The position numbers were made by a program, and so were the translations under genes. Below are positions 61,367 through 64,000 of a stretch of 64,000 nucleotides of DNA, piece by piece. Source of the DNA: Cryptomeria japonica (taxonomy: Eukaryota > Streptophyta > Pinopsida > Cupressales > Cupressaceae); the NCBI RefSeq assembly GCF_030272615.1, contig NC_081409.1, forward strand, positions 655,808,468 through 655,872,467, written 5' to 3'. Below the pieces are notes generated by a model, which was not told where the DNA came from, made no database searches, and saw only the letters and a program-made list of their open reading frames with translations. Each line of letters starts with the position of its first letter. The stretch's first letter is position 1.

Positions 61367-63757
61367 ACAAAATAATAATTTAATATTATTATAAATGTTA
61401 GTTTTAATAAAGTATTTAATGAAGATTAAATATGGTCATTGTTTAATAATTTATGATTAATTTGTTATTAATTAAGTGTATAAATGGTAAATATACATTA
61501 ATTAATTTTCAAATTCTATTTTATTATTAATGCATATTTTTCTAATTAAATACTTGATTTGTTAATTTCGTTATTAATTATTAATTTGTTATATTTTATT
61601 AATCACGGATTAATAAATATATATACATTAATAGTTAATTTTGGTATTTCTCCATATGTACTTAAGGAAGTAATTTTGTGGATTTGGGAAAAGCTTGCCT
61701 ATTTTTGGTTCTTTTAAATGTATATTTCCTTAACCGAAAAAGTTTAACTTGGTTCTAGAAAGATGAACTTGGGCAATTATTTTCAAACCAACATGACAAT
61801 GATGTTTTATTTGAAGAGTAATATCATATTTAGTTGGTTAACGGTTATTTAATTATATTCATGTGAACTTGGTTTAAGAACTCATTATGACGCATTTATG
61901 TATGTTCGATGCTAATGATCCTTAGGGAGTTAGAAAACCAAGAATCAAATTGTACCTAGATGAGGTAGATAACTACAATCAAACTCAGATCATTTAGAAG
62001 ACTTGATCGACTTTTATGTTTAAATCAACATGGGAAAAGACTGTCTCCACCGGTTATTGCCTATGCGAGTTTAATTTTTGTATTCGCTTTTGCTTAAGGA
62101 ATGGCAAGATTTGATTTGTTTGATAGGACCCTGTCATATGGATTGATTTGGGGTACTTGTTTCAGTCTTCAGGCTCAAGTTTGTCTGTTGATTTGTGGTG
62201 GTGTCGTAATTGGTCATATCCTTTATGCAGGTGTCGAATGATGATTCGTGGTTGACCATAGTTGGTCAGGTCTCTGGTTAGAGTACCGTTAGTAAGTGTA
62301 CCTCTTTTGAGTCATGTTTGACCAAATGGTTATTACCTCCTTTTTGAACTCCGTTTGCTTGACCATGTGTGTTCCTTGGTTTTTGAGGTCGCTTGAGTAT
62401 AGTCTAGTGTCGTATGGGAAAGTGGCCTTCGATTGGGGGCCGCGCCCAAAGTGGCTATTGGGTAACCCATCGAAAGTGAGTCTAATAAGTGATAACCTAA
62501 CAGTAGATTAGAATGTTAATCTCTAAGTAAGATAATTGTGCCTCACACATGGGACGAGTGCTAACACAGACTCGACATGCTATGAGAAGGCCTGAAATGG
62601 CAAACCATCATCCTTGTCTTCACGAAAGGATGTGTGGCTCTACATGAGGATTGGATGGGCCGGAGGTTCAGATTAGGTTGCCATGGTAACCCAATGTATA
62701 GGGTTGGAACCTATGAAGACCTGCCATGGTAACCATACCAGGTCATGTGATGACACTTGTCCCTACGTTCGCTAGTGTGTTGTTGTATTGTCTTGATAGG
62801 AGCACCTTTTGTGGAGTCATCTTGTTGCTTATGCCCTTGTGAGAACTTGATTTCATGCTAGACCTTGGGTTACGATGACTCAGTTTTGTGGATGCTCTAG
62901 TGGACCTTTGTATTAGCTTCGATTACGTTTAGCTGGATCCTTTCCTTTTCGGGGATCATTTATGTATTTATTGACCAATGTGGTCGTTTGTATATTGGTT
63001 ATGTTTCGCCTTGATGGCAGAATTGTAAATAATGAGAACCTTATGTATTCTTAACTTTATTAATTATCAGAGGGGTCTTGCAGTTGAGCAGACTCGGAGA
63101 TGTAGCCCTTTAAGGGTGAACTCCGAGATCATCTTGGTGTTATGTGATTCTTTTGTTCTTGTGTTTCATGTTTGGTGATAGCATGTATGAATGACATTTT
63201 GATAGAATGTATAAGTGGATAAGATGAAATTAATTTTAAATGCATGTATGCAGTCCTCTCTTGAATGCAGTAAATTGGAACATGAAAGAATGTAGCTTAG
63301 GATAATGGAATATATTCAGTTATTGTTAAGGAAATTAAGTATGCATGGAAATATCTCATTAGTTATGATAAAATTTCAAGTGTGTTATTAAATTAGATGC
63401 ATGGCTTATATTTCAATGAAAATTTTGAATGAAGGGTATAGATAAATCTTAATGGATGAACCTTATATTGTGATTTATATTTTCATCTCCTGGAAGAAAT
63501 TATCCTTGTTTAAGTATTATCTTATCATTAAGTTAGTAAGCTTAATTGGATTTATTTGCTTGAGTTAAGTTAAAGATGTAATTAAGTAATCACATTGGGA
63601 AACTCTTTAGGTGTTAGTTGATGTCTTCCATTGTGTAATCTAAAATTTGATACCTCATTGACTCATTATGTTGTGTTTATCTTAAAAAAAAAAATTATTG
63701 CACTCTATTCTTGTGTTATGGCTTAATCCCTTCGGGGTTTCCTGGCGGGGCATTACA
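61367..63757 (+). repeat. Second part of the giant Gypsy-type 5' LTR
   Basis: Ends ggcggggcattaca right before a PBS. A tgatgacacttgtccctac block lies about 1.0 kb from the LTR end, and an aagtgataacctaa block about 1.27 kb from it; solo LTR 2 has corresponding blocks at about 1.03 and 1.28 kb. It also contains a hairpin at 63093-63127. Its first 300 bp are very AT rich. Confidence 0.75.
63093..63127 (+). other. Two-stem hairpin in the giant LTR
   Basis: Outer stem ctcggag/ctccgag (63093-63099, 63121-63127) and inner stem cccttt/aaggg (63106-63116). The sequence after the inner stem is gtgaactcc, reminiscent of the gtgaacca after the hairpin in the nested Copia LTR. Confidence 0.6.
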
Positions 63758-63759
63758 TT

Positions 63760-63772
63760 TGGTATCAGAGCC
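63760..63772 (+). other. Primer binding site (initiator Met tRNA type)
   Basis: tggtatcagagcc, a perfect initiator-Met-tRNA complement two bases after the LTR end. It proves plus orientation and 5' position of the LTR on its left. Confidence 0.95.
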
Positions 63773-64000
63773 AAGTTACAAACATTGGGATCTCTAGTGT
63801 CGCATGTGCCCTTAGTTGGTGTGAGGTGTATCAACCTTATGTGCATGCTTGTCCTCCTCCTTATATGTGAGTGATTGAGCAGACCTTAACTTGTGTGTAA
63901 CGTGTGTGTGCACACCTTGTTTTCACCTTATTGATGTTGGTGTTTTGAGTGATTGATTGTGCTTTGTTTTCTTATTGATGTCTTGGTCTATGATTACTCA
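63773..64000 (+). other. Start of the body of the giant-LTR element
   Basis: 228 bp of leader after the PBS, running off the window. No ORF yet. The element's coding region, and its 3' LTR if it has one, lie to the right. Confidence 0.7.

Overview
This window looks like intergenic DNA from a large, repeat-rich plant nuclear genome. I see no intact host gene, rRNA, tRNA or CRISPR array. Almost everything recognisable is a transposable element: LTR retrotransposons of the Copia and Gypsy superfamilies, one L1-like LINE, solo LTRs and microsatellites. Very long LTRs, deep nesting and old, stop-riddled copies suggest a gymnosperm (conifer-like) genome. That is inference from style, not a species identification.

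Layout. (1) 1-3880: two tandem, minus-strand LTR units with a tiny internal region. (2) 3881-20035: a mosaic. It holds a Gypsy LTR scrap, a Sirevirus-like Copia 5' half (LTR, gag, protease, integrase; 4522-8045), a large decayed Gypsy segment (8049-about 17650: LTR-like region with TATA box, a long unknown frame, gag, protease and RNase H but no reverse transcriptase), and the 3' end of a second Sirevirus-like element (third ORF, three polypurine tracts, LTR). (3) 20036-31091: non-coding DNA with one eroded unknown frame and two giant solo LTRs (22289-26442 and 27173-31061), each flanked by a perfect 5-bp target duplication. (4) 31092-42221: a minus-strand non-autonomous Gypsy element with a nearly complete Copia element (35578-40552) nested in its leader. 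(5) 42222-46369: a Copia solo LTR (42888-43693) with a perfect target duplication, anonymous sequence and a truncated LTR. (6) 46370-63757: one giant plus-strand LTR, related to the solo LTRs, split by a minus-strand LINE. A young non-autonomous Gypsy element (48178-55851) sits in an AT repeat at the LINE's 3' side. The window ends just inside the body of the element that owns the giant LTR.

How the parts relate. The only long uninterrupted protein frame is the 833-codon gag/protease-like ORF of the 48178-55851 element. That element has about 97% similar LTRs, a PBS, a PPT and an ATATA target duplication, but no reverse transcriptase or integrase. If it was mobile, enzymes must have come from another element. 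The 31092-42221 element shares its polypurine tract, LTR head, gag zinc-binding layout and an LTR hairpin, so the two are probably related non-autonomous families. Elsewhere the coding frames are broken mostly by point stops, with TAG over-represented, as expected from deamination of methylated CAG in silenced plant transposons.

All boundaries were read by eye. LTR ends supported by target duplications are firm; the others are approximate.
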